Positions 6,822-15,929 of a stretch of 64,000 bases of DNA are shown here, in pieces. Made by a program: the position numbers and the translations under genes. The stretch comes from Chitinophagaceae bacterium. Its GTDB lineage: Bacteria > Bacteroidota > Bacteroidia > Chitinophagales > Chitinophagaceae. Positions within the stretch are counted from its first letter, which is position 1, and every line of letters starts with the position of its first letter. The notes beneath the pieces were generated by a model. The model had not been told where the DNA came from. It saw only the letters and a list, made by a program, of their open reading frames with translations, and did not search any database. The stretch covers positions 39,771 to 103,770 of the forward strand of contig JAEUVJ010000012.1 in assembly GCA_016787085.1 (NCBI GenBank), read 5' to 3'.

Positions 6822-7178
6822 TATGGCTGATAAAAATTACACACAACACGTAAATTTATGACACTCCCGGCTGCCTTTCAAGAAAAATGCCCTTTGATTT
6901 TCAAACAGTTCATCTTCGCCATCCCTTCTTCGCCATATCAATTGTCGCTGCTGCTTTCAGAGTTTCCCGTTAACCAATGCGGCAGTATCAGCAGCCCGGA
7001 ATTGATAGCGATAATACCGCAGGTAACTTTCTCCTTCAATTCTTCAATTTATCCCCCGATTTACCCGGTCCATTCTTTTTTGACCCCGGAATAGGGGTGA
7101 ACGGTTCCCCGGTTGTTATATTAAAAATTACTTTTGGGCGCAGCAGTACAATTGGAAACAGGATACCGCTCTGTCAAC
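6822..7178. other. Divergent intergenic region upstream of sigma operon
   Basis: These 357 bases separate the minus-strand gene at 6183-6821 from the sigma factor. A small hairpin (ACCCC/GGGGT) is at about 7083-7098 and the sigma promoter is near its right end. A 78-codon plus-strand frame at 6858 is not supported by any domain. Confidence 0.5.
7111..7136 (+). promoter_or_regulatory. Promoter of the ECF sigma operon
   Basis: A -7 box TACTTTTG lies at 7129-7136, with TTG about 15 bases upstream. It matches the housekeeping consensus of Bacteroidota. It overlaps the TTG at 7134 that could otherwise be read as a start, so the ATG at 7179 is preferred. Confidence 0.6.
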
Positions 7179-7748
7179 ATGGAGATACCCGATCAGGCAG
7201 TTGGCGCATTGCTGGCCCGCAGGGACGAGCAGGCTTTCGAACAGGTTTTTAAAACACACTTTAAAAGCCTGCATGCTTATGCCTTCACTATCCTGAAGGA
7301 TGAAGCCGAGGCGGAAGAAATGGTACAGCAGGTATTTTTTAAACTGTGGGACAGGTCAGCTTCACTTTCTTTTTCGGGTTCCCTCACTGCGTATCTCTAC
7401 CGGGCCGTCCACAATGAAAGTCTCAACTATCTCAAGCACCAGAAAGTAAAGGCCCGTCACCAGTTACATGTGGCATATAGTATGAAACAGGAGCAGCAGG
7501 CACAGAAGGGAAATACGATGAGCAGGGAACTGGAAGCCCGGTTCCGGGAGGCGTTGAATGAATTGCCGGAGCAATGCCGTACTGTTTTCCAGTTAAGCCG
7601 TTTTGAGGACATGAAATACCGGGAGATAGCTGATAAATTGGATATTTCTGTAAAGACCGTGGAGAACCATATGGGCAAAGCGCTGAAACTGCTGCGCACC
7701 AAACTGGTGGATTTTTTAACCTTACTGCTTTTATTCTTTTATCATTAA
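7179..7748 (+). CDS. ECF-type RNA polymerase sigma-70 factor
   Basis: This is a 189-residue sigma factor of the Bacteroidota FecI-like group. Region 2 is seen at about residues 10-85 (AFEQVFKTHFKSLHAYAFTILKD, then EEMVQQVFFKLWD) and region 4 at about 115-170 (LNELPEQCRTVFQLSRFEDMKYREIADKLDISVKTVENHMGKALKLL). The C-terminal end FLTLLLLFF is hydrophobic, as in many members. It should direct transcription of its own target promoters once released by the FecR protein encoded next. The ATG at 7179 is chosen over the TTG at 7134 because the promoter overlaps the latter. The FecR gene begins within a few dozen bases of its stop. Confidence 0.93.
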   Translation: MEIPDQAVGALLARRDEQAFEQVFKTHFKSLHAYAFTILKDEAEAEEMVQQVFFKLWDRSASLSFSGSLTAYLYRAVHNESLNYLKHQKVKARHQLHVAYSMKQEQQAQKGNTMSRELEARFREALNELPEQCRTVFQLSRFEDMKYREIADKLDISVKTVENHMGKALKLLRTKLVDFLTLLLLFFYH

Positions 7749-7797
7749 TACGATCAACCTGGAAAATACATTTGACCATATCAACGATGACCTGCTG

Positions 7798-8733
7798 GTG
7801 AAATACCTGCTCGGCGAAGCTTCGGCAGATGAAAAAGAGCAGGTAATGCAATGGTTAAAGGCCGGGGAGGCTAACCAGGTTTATTTTGACCAGTTGAAGA
7901 AAGTGTGGGATACGAGCCGCCAGGTAGCTGCCGTATCGGAAGCGGATGAGAACAAGGCATGGCAAAGATTTCAGCAACGTATTCATGGCGCTACTAGGAA
8001 GGAGACACCTGTACAGTCAGCCCGTTTTGGGTGGATGAGGATCGCTGCAGCCGTTGTTATTCTCATAGGTCTTGCCACGGCGGTTTACTTTATCACCAAT
8101 CAGCCTGCAAAAGAAATGATCGTACAGGCACAGCAAACAGTGTTGAATGATACATTGCCTGATGGCTCCGTGGTGACGGTCAACAAAGGATCATCTATTT
8201 CCTATCCTGCTAAGTTCAAAGGCAGTAAAAGACCGGTGACATTAAAAGGAGAAGCTTTCTTTAATGTAACGCCGGATAAAAAGAAGCCATTTGTGATCGC
8301 AGTGAATGATGTGGAGATCACGGTGGTGGGCACTTCTTTTAATGTGAAAAGCAGCAACGGGAATACGGAAGTGGTGGTGGAGACAGGTATAGTGAGGGTG
8401 ACAAAGGCAGGCAAAACGGTAGAGCTGAGGGCGAATGAGAAACTACTGGCAGAAGCAAAGGATACGGTACTGGTAAAAGAGGAAGTAAGTGATAAGCTCT
8501 ATAATTATTACCGCACCAGGGAATTTGTCTGTGATGACACACCATTGTGGAAACTGGTGGATAAGATCAATGAAGCGTATGGCGCAAACATTGTGATCGG
8601 CAACGAAGAACTAAGAAACCTGAAACTCAATACTACTTTTAACAACGAATCATTGGACCAGGTATTGAATGTGATCAGTCTCACATTCAATATCTCTGTC
8701 GCCAGGAACGGTGATACGATCATTTTACAATAA
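7798..8733 (+). CDS. FecR family anti-sigma factor
   Basis: This 311-residue inner-membrane protein has a short cytoplasmic N-terminal helix domain, one membrane helix at about residues 79-97 (IAAAVVILIGLATAVYF), the FecR periplasmic domain (about 115-215, with the typical VVVETGIVRVT strand) and a C-terminal STN-like DUF4974 domain (about 237-311, LWKLVDKINEAYGANIVI). It should hold the sigma factor and pass on a signal from the outer membrane. The GTG at 7798 is the first usual start codon, but the family's N-terminus normally begins about 13 residues earlier. The same frame is open upstream and contains CTG at 7759, giving a family-like start ENTFDHINDDLLVKYL, so the true start may be a rare codon. 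Confidence 0.9.
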   Translation: MKYLLGEASADEKEQVMQWLKAGEANQVYFDQLKKVWDTSRQVAAVSEADENKAWQRFQQRIHGATRKETPVQSARFGWMRIAAAVVILIGLATAVYFITNQPAKEMIVQAQQTVLNDTLPDGSVVTVNKGSSISYPAKFKGSKRPVTLKGEAFFNVTPDKKKPFVIAVNDVEITVVGTSFNVKSSNGNTEVVVETGIVRVTKAGKTVELRANEKLLAEAKDTVLVKEEVSDKLYNYYRTREFVCDDTPLWKLVDKINEAYGANIVIGNEELRNLKLNTTFNNESLDQVLNVISLTFNISVARNGDTIILQ

Positions 8734-8747
8734 ACAGGATATCCAGG

Positions 8748-10583
8748 ATGAAATGCAGCAGGTTTTGGATCACATTGATCACTTTATTTTTCTTTAGCGG
8801 GGTCTCTTACGGGCAGGGTGTTCTCTCAAAGAATGTATCGCTGGACGTAAGCCGCCAGCGGCTGGACCAGGTGCTGGAGATACTCAGCAACAAAGGCGAT
8901 TTTTATTTTTCTTATAGTTCCGGTATTGTAAAGAAGGATAGCCTTGTCAGCCTGAATGTCCGTAACAAAACAGTGAAAGAGATTTTAAGTCTTTTATTCA
9001 ATGCCACCTACGAGTTCAGGGAGAGCGGTAATTATGTGATCATCCGCAAAGCGCCGATCCGGATGACGATCGTGACCAATAAGGGAGTGGTGGAGGAACG
9101 GGTGTATTCTGTAAGCGGTTATGTGTATGATGAACAATCGGGCATGGCGGTCAATGAGGCCAGTGTGTATGAAAAGAAACTGCTGGCTGCTGCTTTGACA
9201 GATACTGAGGGTTATTTTAAACTGAAACTGAAAAGCAGTAAGGCCAGTACGGCTACACTGACGGTCAGCAAAGAATTTTATGAAGACACTTCCATCGTGA
9301 TCGAACCGCGGCATAGCCAGCAACTGACCATCACTATGATGCCGGTAGAACAGGAGGCTGATAAAATAGTGATCAGCCCGGAAGATTATCTCGTGCCGGA
9401 TTCAATGCGAAGAGACCACAGCGATACGATATCACAGGCGCTGCTTATCTCTGCCGCCGATTCTGCCAAAGTGGAAAGAACAGGAATGGGCCGCTTTTTA
9501 CTTTCCACCAAACAAAAGGTACAAAGCCTGAACCTGCGAAAGTTTTTTACGACAAGACCTTTCCAGGCTTCATTGATCCCGGGGCTTGGTTCGCATGGCA
9601 AAATGAGCGGCCAGGTGGTGAATAACTTTTCACTGAATGCGATCGGTGGTTATACGGCCGGAACAAATGGTATGGAGATAGGCGGCGTTTTTAATATTGA
9701 TAAGAAAGATGTGAAGTATTTCCAGGCTGCCGGTGTTTTTAATATAGTGGGCGGACAGGTAAAGGGTTTCCAGGTAGCGGGAGTGAATAATACCGTGCTG
9801 GACACCGTGAAGGCATTCCAGGCCGCCGGGGTGAATAACTGGGTAAAGGGAAAATTCAGCGGGCTGCAAATAGCAGGGGTGTACAATCATGTTACCGATA
9901 GCGTAAAGGGAGTGCAGATATCCGGTGTCGGGAATTTTGCCCGGAGAAAAGTAAGTGGTGTACAGTTAGCTGGCGTGATGAATTTCAGTAATAAAGAGAT
10001 CAGGGGCGTACAAATATCCGGAGTGATCAATTATACCAAAAAGCTAAAAGGGGTTCAGTTCGGCCTGATCAATATTGCCGATACGTCAGAAGGGTACAGT
10101 ATCGGCCTCATCAATATCATCCTGAAAGGATATCATAAACTCAGTTTCTCCTCCAATGAAGTGATGAATGTGAATGCCGCGTTCAAAACGGGCAACCGGA
10201 AATTTTACAGCATACTCCAGGCTGGTGTAAATACCAGTGAAACGAACAGGGTATATGGTTTTGGGTATGGATTAGGCAGCGAATTGCCTTTGAATAAAAG
10301 AAAGAATATTTCCTTTAACCCGGAACTGGTGTCGCTTTATCTCTACATTGGTACGTGGGATTACATCAACCTGCTCAACAGGGCGCAATTCAACATCAAC
10401 CTGCGGCTGGCAAAGTTTATTTCCATTTATGCCGGTCCCGTTTATACTGTTTACATGTCGGATCAGCAGTCTGCCGTTACGGGTTATCGTTTCCCTGTGC
10501 CCGGGTCATCTTATAAAACACATAGCTTCAGCAACCGGGTGTCCGGTTGGATAGGCTGGAATGCCGGTATCAACATCTTTTAA
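8748..10583 (+). CDS. STN and carboxypeptidase-regulatory domain surface protein with 19-residue repeats
   Basis: This 611-residue exported protein has a signal peptide at residues 1-22 (ending SYGQ). An STN domain (about 24-100, LDQVLEILSNKGDFYFSYSS) follows, the domain that contacts FecR in signalling receptors. Next come a carboxypeptidase-D regulatory-like domain (about 120-200, VSGYVYDEQSGMAVNEASVY) and, at about 300-440, eight or more units with the pattern G-x-Q-(V/I)-(A/S)-G-V-x-N about every 19-21 residues, a pattern like the LA_2272-type surface repeats. The C-terminus looks like a small beta-barrel ending GWIGWNAGINIF. It follows FecR by 14 bases and so probably takes the place of a TonB receptor as signal transmitter. 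The ligand is unknown. Confidence 0.85.
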   Translation: MKCSRFWITLITLFFFSGVSYGQGVLSKNVSLDVSRQRLDQVLEILSNKGDFYFSYSSGIVKKDSLVSLNVRNKTVKEILSLLFNATYEFRESGNYVIIRKAPIRMTIVTNKGVVEERVYSVSGYVYDEQSGMAVNEASVYEKKLLAAALTDTEGYFKLKLKSSKASTATLTVSKEFYEDTSIVIEPRHSQQLTITMMPVEQEADKIVISPEDYLVPDSMRRDHSDTISQALLISAADSAKVERTGMGRFLLSTKQKVQSLNLRKFFTTRPFQASLIPGLGSHGKMSGQVVNNFSLNAIGGYTAGTNGMEIGGVFNIDKKDVKYFQAAGVFNIVGGQVKGFQVAGVNNTVLDTVKAFQAAGVNNWVKGKFSGLQIAGVYNHVTDSVKGVQISGVGNFARRKVSGVQLAGVMNFSNKEIRGVQISGVINYTKKLKGVQFGLINIADTSEGYSIGLINIILKGYHKLSFSSNEVMNVNAAFKTGNRKFYSILQAGVNTSETNRVYGFGYGLGSELPLNKRKNISFNPELVSLYLYIGTWDYINLLNRAQFNINLRLAKFISIYAGPVYTVYMSDQQSAVTGYRFPVPGSSYKTHSFSNRVSGWIGWNAGINIF

Positions 10584-10657
10584 AGTTTTGTTAACGGGTA
10601 GGGGTATCATCTTCAATCGTTGTTTTACAATAAACCATTAATCAACGACTAAAGAAG

Positions 10658-13000
10658 ATGATCATGAAGATGAAATTATTGTTCGCCTTATCCTTATTAT
10701 CCCTCGCTGTGCATGGGCAATTCAAACAGCAGCTCCGGGGCACCGTGGTGGACGGAATATTACAAAAAAACCTTGCCGGGGCAACGGTCAGTATCTCCGG
10801 GATCAATCAAACTGTTATTACTGATGCGGAAGGAGTGTTTCGGTTTAAAGAAATACCGGTAGGTTCTTACCGCATCGTAGTGACCTATGCCGGTTTTAAA
10901 GAGGCTGTCTTAGACAATATTGCCGTTAATTCCGGGAAAGAAACAGTGCTGACCATTTCACTGGAAGCATTGGTGAGAACGGAGAGTGAGATCATTCTCA
11001 AAGCAAACAGTAAAAAGAACAAACCGCTGAATGATATGAGTGTGGTGAGTGCCAGGGCATTTACCGTGGAAGAAACACAACGGTATGCTGCCGCCGTAAA
11101 TGATCCTTTGCGTATGGCAGCAGCTTTTCCGGGCGTACTGGCCAATGATGACGGCAATAACAATATCGTTATCCGCGGCAATTCTCCTACGGGACTTCTC
11201 TGGCGCATGGAAGGGCTGGATATTCCTAGTCCTAATCATTTCAGCCAGCCGGGGCTAAGCGGCGGAGGCATCTCTATTCTCAGTTCACAATTATTATCCA
11301 ATTCTGATTTTGTAACAGCCGCTTTTGCGGCGGAGTATGGCAATGCGTTAAGCGGTGTGTTTGATATCAAACTCCGGAAAGGGAATAATGAAAAAAGAGA
11401 ATACTCTTTGCAGGCAGGCGTACTTGGATTAAATGCAGCTATCGAAGGACCGTTCTCCAAAAAATATAAGGGATCTTACCTGGTCAATTACCGGTATTCA
11501 ACGCTTACGTTATTGAATAAGATAGGCGTTTTGCCCGATGATAATGTCACCAATTTCCAGGACCTGTCATACAATATTTACCTGCCAACAAATAAGCTGG
11601 GCACATTCACTTTATTTGGGTTTGGCGGGCTGAGCGACCAGGATTTTAATCCTGACAAAGATTCTTCCAAATGGGAAACGAAAAGCGACCGGTATAGATC
11701 GAGATTCATTTCCAATACCGGCATGAGCGGGATCACCCATTCTATCCTCGCCGGTAAAAAGCTGAAGATAAATTCAGCCATAGGTGTTTCCTCTACGAAG
11801 ATCGGCTTTGATGAGGATTACACAGAAGATGATCTTACGCTGACCCGCTCCTATATTGATAAATACAATACCCGTAAACTGTCGTTCAATACAAATCTTC
11901 AATACAAGTTCAGCAATAAGCTGAACCTGCGGGCAGGCTTTACCCATACAGCCATACATTACCGGTTTTACCGGCTCTCTTCGGAACATGAAGGTGACCC
12001 GCTGGAAGAGATACTGAATACAAGGGGTAATACGGCCACACAACAGGCGTTTGCCCAATGGCAGTACAAGCCTGCCAACGAAATAACGCTGAATGCCGGA
12101 CTTCACTATCTGCGTTTGTCGCATAACAATACTTCTTCTGCTGAGCCAAGATTTTCTGCCCGCTGGAACATCAATAACCGCAGCAGCATCGGCATCGGCT
12201 ACGGGCTGCATAGCCAGGTACAGACATTGAATGTCTATTTTGCGCAGCAACAGTTACCTAATGGTGATGTTGTATTACCTAATAAGGATATTGACCTGAC
12301 CAGGTCACATCATTATGTTCTTTCCTATAGTTACCGTCTGGCAAAGAACACCCAGTTGAAAGCAGAAATATATTATCAGCGCCTGTTCAACGTGCCGGTA
12401 GCGACACACGACAGCAGTACACTATCCACGCTGAATGTGGAGTACGAGTATATCACCGACCCGCTGGTGAATAAAGGCAAGGGAAGGAATTACGGGGTGG
12501 AGATATCACTGGAGCGTTACTTGCACAACAACTTTTATTTCACGCTGAGTAATTCTATTTACCAGTCAAAATATACAGCGGCTGACGGGATCGAAAGAAA
12601 TACACGGTTCAACGGCAATTATATTGTGACACTCATTACCGGTAAGGACTTTGTTAATGAACGCAAATCAAAGACCATTGGTGTTAATATCAAGACCATT
12701 TATGCAGGCGGGTTGAGAACAACACCGATAGACCTGGATGCTTCAAGACAGGCTGGCTATACGGTGTATAGAGAAAGCGAGGCGTATAGTTTACAGAACC
12801 CGTCTTACTTCCGGACAGACCTGCGTATAAGTATGAAGTGGAACCGGAAACGTGTGACCAGCACCTTGTCGCTGGATATACAGAACCTGACCAACCGGCT
12901 GAATATTTTCAACCAGTATTACGATGACCAGAAAGAGCAGGTAACTACCATGTACCAGACCGGGCTGATCCCCATCTTAAACTATAAAATTGAATTCTGA
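10658..13000 (+). CDS. TonB-dependent receptor-like outer-membrane protein
   Basis: This 780-residue protein has a signal peptide (about residues 1-20, ending VHGQ), a carboxypeptidase regulatory-like domain (about 24-105, LRGTVVDGILQKNLAGATVS), a plug domain (about 120-225, with NNIVIRGNSPTGLLWRMEGL) and a beta-barrel to the end (final IPILNYKIEF). A clear TonB box is not seen, so energy coupling is not certain. The plug motif RGNSPTGLLWRMEG is typical of the Bacteroidota group that also carries the regulatory domain. Substrate unknown. It lies 74 bases after the STN protein and probably shares its regulation. Confidence 0.85.
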   Translation: MIMKMKLLFALSLLSLAVHGQFKQQLRGTVVDGILQKNLAGATVSISGINQTVITDAEGVFRFKEIPVGSYRIVVTYAGFKEAVLDNIAVNSGKETVLTISLEALVRTESEIILKANSKKNKPLNDMSVVSARAFTVEETQRYAAAVNDPLRMAAAFPGVLANDDGNNNIVIRGNSPTGLLWRMEGLDIPSPNHFSQPGLSGGGISILSSQLLSNSDFVTAAFAAEYGNALSGVFDIKLRKGNNEKREYSLQAGVLGLNAAIEGPFSKKYKGSYLVNYRYSTLTLLNKIGVLPDDNVTNFQDLSYNIYLPTNKLGTFTLFGFGGLSDQDFNPDKDSSKWETKSDRYRSRFISNTGMSGITHSILAGKKLKINSAIGVSSTKIGFDEDYTEDDLTLTRSYIDKYNTRKLSFNTNLQYKFSNKLNLRAGFTHTAIHYRFYRLSSEHEGDPLEEILNTRGNTATQQAFAQWQYKPANEITLNAGLHYLRLSHNNTSSAEPRFSARWNINNRSSIGIGYGLHSQVQTLNVYFAQQQLPNGDVVLPNKDIDLTRSHHYVLSYSYRLAKNTQLKAEIYYQRLFNVPVATHDSSTLSTLNVEYEYITDPLVNKGKGRNYGVEISLERYLHNNFYFTLSNSIYQSKYTAADGIERNTRFNGNYIVTLITGKDFVNERKSKTIGVNIKTIYAGGLRTTPIDLDASRQAGYTVYRESEAYSLQNPSYFRTDLRISMKWNRKRVTSTLSLDIQNLTNRLNIFNQYYDDQKEQVTTMYQTGLIPILNYKIEF

Positions 13001-13085
13001 GACAGAAACAGCAGTTCATCCGGGAAAAAGCCGGTTCGGACCGGATGGCATTGAATAAAAGATCATAATTAAAAACCTTTGTAAC

Positions 13086-13817
13086 ATGAAAAAAATAACA
13101 ATGAAAAACACAGTACTTGTAGCAGTAGCATTTGTAAGCCTGCTTTCCCTGGCATCATGCGAAAAAGTAGTAGGAGAGGGACCCATCGTAACAGAAACAA
13201 GAACTGTGACGGATTTTAAAAGTATATCTGTCAGCATCAGCGGTAAGGTGAATTATAAGATAGACCCCGTGTATAAGGTAGAGTTGCAGGCGCAGCAAAA
13301 CATCCTTGCTATTTTGCAGACAAATAAAGTGGGTGATGAACTGGTGATCAAATTCCAGGATGGTAAACGGGTAAAGAGTCACGAAGAAATACTGGTGACG
13401 ATCAGTGCGCCTTTTGCCGATGCGGTCAACCTGAGCGGTTCGGCAGAGTTCAATCTTGTCAATGCAGTGACGGCGCAGAATCTGAACCTCCGGTTGAGTG
13501 GTTCCGGCAATATCAATGTCCTGCAGGCTGACCTGGCGGATAAACTGACCGCTACGATCAGCGGTTCGGGCAACATTACTGTCAGTAATGGTACGGTAAA
13601 GAATGAAAGTTTAAAGATCAGCGGCAGCGGTAATATCAATGTGGGGAATATAGCCGGTGAAAAAGGAGTGACAGAGATCAGCGGATCGGGTAATATCCAG
13701 ACGAGGTTGTCGCAGACGCTGAATGCAACGATATCCGGCAGCGGTTCCGTTTTTTATCGCGGTAACCCTGTTGTTACAACGCATATTTCCGGATCAGGGA
13801 AAGTACAACCTTTCTGA
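13086..13817 (+). CDS. DUF2807 (head GIN domain) lipoprotein
   Basis: This 243-residue protein has a lipoprotein signal (hydrophobic residues 9-21, then LASC with Cys at 22). The rest is a right-handed beta-helix-type DUF2807 domain with the hallmark repeated turn ISGSGNI, seen at least five times between residues 110 and 243 (SGSGNINVLQ, SGSGNITVSN, SGSGNINVGN, SGSGNIQT, SGSGSVFY). Function unknown; the family is surface or periplasmic in Bacteroidota. It is the last gene of the sigma-receptor run, 85 bases after the receptor, and is followed by a terminator. Confidence 0.9.
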   Translation: MKKITMKNTVLVAVAFVSLLSLASCEKVVGEGPIVTETRTVTDFKSISVSISGKVNYKIDPVYKVELQAQQNILAILQTNKVGDELVIKFQDGKRVKSHEEILVTISAPFADAVNLSGSAEFNLVNAVTAQNLNLRLSGSGNINVLQADLADKLTATISGSGNITVSNGTVKNESLKISGSGNINVGNIAGEKGVTEISGSGNIQTRLSQTLNATISGSGSVFYRGNPVVTTHISGSGKVQPF

Positions 13818-13844
13818 GCTTAGAGGGTAAGCCCGGAATAATGA

Positions 13845-13869
13845 ATCCCGGCGCAGGCCGGGATTTTTA
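13845..13869. terminator. Bidirectional terminator
   Basis: AATCCCGGC and GCCGGGATT form a perfect 9-bp stem with a 4-base loop, followed by TTT on the plus strand. It lies between two convergent genes (DUF2807 and the NTF2-like lipoprotein) and can serve both. Confidence 0.85.
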
Positions 13870-13891
13870 TTTTGCAGGATCAATCGTTGAA

Positions 13892-14335
13892 TTATTTACG
13901 TAACGAAGAATGAATGAACCGGATCTTCCATTCGCCGTTCTCTATATTGAATGTGGCGCTTTCCAGGAATTTGACCGGGGCATAAGTGCTATCCTGCATG
14001 GTAAAGACTGCTTCGCGGAGGTAATAGGCAGAGGCATTTCTTTCATCAATATGGGTGTTGAGGCTGTCAAATTTGAATGCAGCAGTAAATGCCGGTAACT
14101 GCTCCACCATTTTTACTGCGCTTTCGTTATTGTAGATCACTCCTTCATCGTAGAGGATAAAGCCAGTTGCTGTCAATGCCCTCATTTTTGCTGTATCTTT
14201 TTTTGCAAGGGCCTCATAATAGGAAGCAAGCAATGCTTTAAGTTTGTCTTTTCCTGCTATATTCTCCGGATCAGACTGGCAGGAAAATAGTATTGATAAG
14301 ATAGCAGCAGCAATGATCAGCTTTTTCATACGCAT
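13892..14335 (-). CDS. NTF2-like (SnoaL/DUF4440-type) lipoprotein
   Basis: This 147-residue protein has a lipoprotein signal (MKKLIIAAAILSILFSC, Cys at about 19). The remainder has the cone-shaped NTF2-like pattern: helix LKALLASYYEALAKKDTAKMRALTATGFILYDEG, a middle helix AVKMVEQLPAF and strands ending NGEWKIRFIHSS. Such domains are often small-molecule binding or enzymatic, but no catalytic residues can be named here. It stands alone, convergent with the DUF2807 gene. Confidence 0.75.
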   Translation of the reverse strand: MRMKKLIIAAAILSILFSCQSDPENIAGKDKLKALLASYYEALAKKDTAKMRALTATGFILYDEGVIYNNESAVKMVEQLPAFTAAFKFDSLNTHIDERNASAYYLREAVFTMQDSTYAPVKFLESATFNIENGEWKIRFIHSSLRK

Positions 14336-14532
14336 TCAATTTAATATACCCACAGGATGCATGGGAGCCTAAATATACAGCGATTACCGAATGGCCGCAA
14401 ATAGACCAAAGGAAACGTTCATGCATCAGCATGACCGCCGGTCACTTACTTTGATCCCGTCATGTCAAATTACTGTAACTTTCAATACTTCGTGACCGTG
14501 TCTGTTCTTTTGTCAATTAAAAAACTACTGTT

Positions 14533-14877
14533 ATGCGGTCACATTTCCTTCTGTTATTAATGACCCTGCCCGTCATGGCGGGAGCCCAGGTAAACCGGTC
14601 TGCCAAAGAACTTGCCAGCGAATCGGTACAGGCATATATTACCGGCAAGCTTTTTAAAAACATGCCCTACAAGTCCATTACTTTCGGGGAGATAAAGGAG
14701 GCAGGCATCCGGAAGAAGGATGTGATAGTATGGAGCATTGTTCATAAGTTTGAAATTACGGAAGACGGGAAAGGTTCTTTCGGTAGTTCACCGGAATCAC
14801 GTAAAGAGTATAGATTTCTTTTTTACCTGGACGACAAAATGAAAGTGATCAAGGCTGATACCTGGTATTCGCATTAG
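14533..14877 (+). CDS. Small secreted protein of unknown function
   Basis: This 114-residue protein has a signal peptide (residues 1-18, cleaved after VMAGA) and an alpha/beta body without cysteines. I recognise no domain. A stretch KEYRFLFYLDDKMKVIKADTW near the end looks like paired strands. It is convergent with the PorP/SprF gene and ends 4 bases before that gene's stop, so the two genes share a very tight junction. Confidence 0.65.
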   Translation: MRSHFLLLLMTLPVMAGAQVNRSAKELASESVQAYITGKLFKNMPYKSITFGEIKEAGIRKKDVIVWSIVHKFEITEDGKGSFGSSPESRKEYRFLFYLDDKMKVIKADTWYSH

Positions 14878-14881
14878 GGGC

Positions 14882-15919
14882 TTACCAGTTCTTGATCGGA
14901 CATTCTACCAACTCCAGGTCTTTATTCTTACTGCCCCAGATGTCCATGTAGGAAAGAGTCAACTCAAAGCCCCCGCGGTAAGAAGAAGCGGTTCTAAGCT
15001 TACTTGTATTTACATCATAACTTAAACCGATGCTGAGTTTGTTGGTATTGATCTTTACCACGGGGATCAGGGCATCTTTCCAGCGGTAAACCGCCCCGCC
15101 TGATAGGGAAAACCGTGCATCGTCGCCGGTATGATCAAAATTGTGTGTAAATAAAAATCCGCCTTGCGTCATCCGGTTGGCGCCCTGCATAAAATGATCG
15201 GCATAAATAACGACCCTGTTGTAGGTACTGGTGTAAGCCGACACCCCGGTATTGAATACCCATTTTTTATTCAGCCGCACTTCATTATCCTGCATGAATG
15301 TCAGCACAGGCCTTGTAAAATGAAACAAGCCTGCCCCGAAATAAAAACGCAGGTTATTATTGATAAGACTGCTGAAACTGATACCGGTGGATGCATCGAG
15401 GTAATTAAAACTCGTATTGCTGAAAGCCTGGCTGGTAGGGTTAGACGAACTGTATGACCCGTTAACAAACTGGTCGTCGAACCGTAGTTTACCGGCATCA
15501 AAACTTTCACTGACCGTTCCCCCCATAAAAGCAGCAGAGATGAACGTCATATTTTCTTCATTCAGCATTTTGTGGTAATTGATCACGGGAAGGAACTGTG
15601 TTCTTCTGAGGTTCGCATCACCGGCCACATCATTGGTGATCTGCATGCCTGCTGTGATGAAATCTCCCTTGGCCAGGCCTTTGAAGAACTTTATCTCCGA
15701 TCCTAATGCCATTGTTCTGTAAGGAGTCGTAATACTTTCCCATTGATTCCTGTAGGCGGCCGTAAACCGGACATTGCCATTAAAGATACCGGCCAGGGCC
15801 GGGTTCCTGAGTAAGGGCAGTTCATAGAACTGGGAGAAATTAATATCCTGTTGTGCGCTGGTACCGGGCGAATGCACCAGGCCGGCGAACAAAAAAAGCA
15901 GTAGTAGAATTCTTTTCAT
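14882..15919 (-). CDS. PorP/SprF family type IX secretion membrane protein
   Basis: This 345-residue outer-membrane protein has a signal peptide (MKRILLLLFLFAGL, cleaved near SAQ) followed by the family start QQDINFSQFYELPLLRNPALAGIFNG and beta strands, with NTNKLSIGLSYDVNTSKL near the end. Family members cooperate with type IX secretion in delivering adjacent proteins that end in a gliding-motility C-terminal domain. The ATG at 15919 is chosen because it starts the signal peptide; a longer frame to 15982 would overlap the upstream gene. It follows that gene (stop at 15930) by 10 bases. Confidence 0.92.
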   Translation of the reverse strand: MKRILLLLFLFAGLVHSPGTSAQQDINFSQFYELPLLRNPALAGIFNGNVRFTAAYRNQWESITTPYRTMALGSEIKFFKGLAKGDFITAGMQITNDVAGDANLRRTQFLPVINYHKMLNEENMTFISAAFMGGTVSESFDAGKLRFDDQFVNGSYSSSNPTSQAFSNTSFNYLDASTGISFSSLINNNLRFYFGAGLFHFTRPVLTFMQDNEVRLNKKWVFNTGVSAYTSTYNRVVIYADHFMQGANRMTQGGFLFTHNFDHTGDDARFSLSGGAVYRWKDALIPVVKINTNKLSIGLSYDVNTSKLRTASSYRGGFELTLSYMDIWGSKNKDLELVECPIKNW

Positions 15920-15929
15920 AGTGGTGGCT

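Noticed and set aside
7134..7178. TTG start for the sigma factor at 7134
   Set aside because: The promoter's -7 box overlaps this codon, so it would not be transcribed; the ATG at 7179 fits the family.
11774..12250. 158-codon minus-strand frame inside the receptor gene
   Set aside because: Shadow of the TonB-receptor-like gene, which has full domain support.
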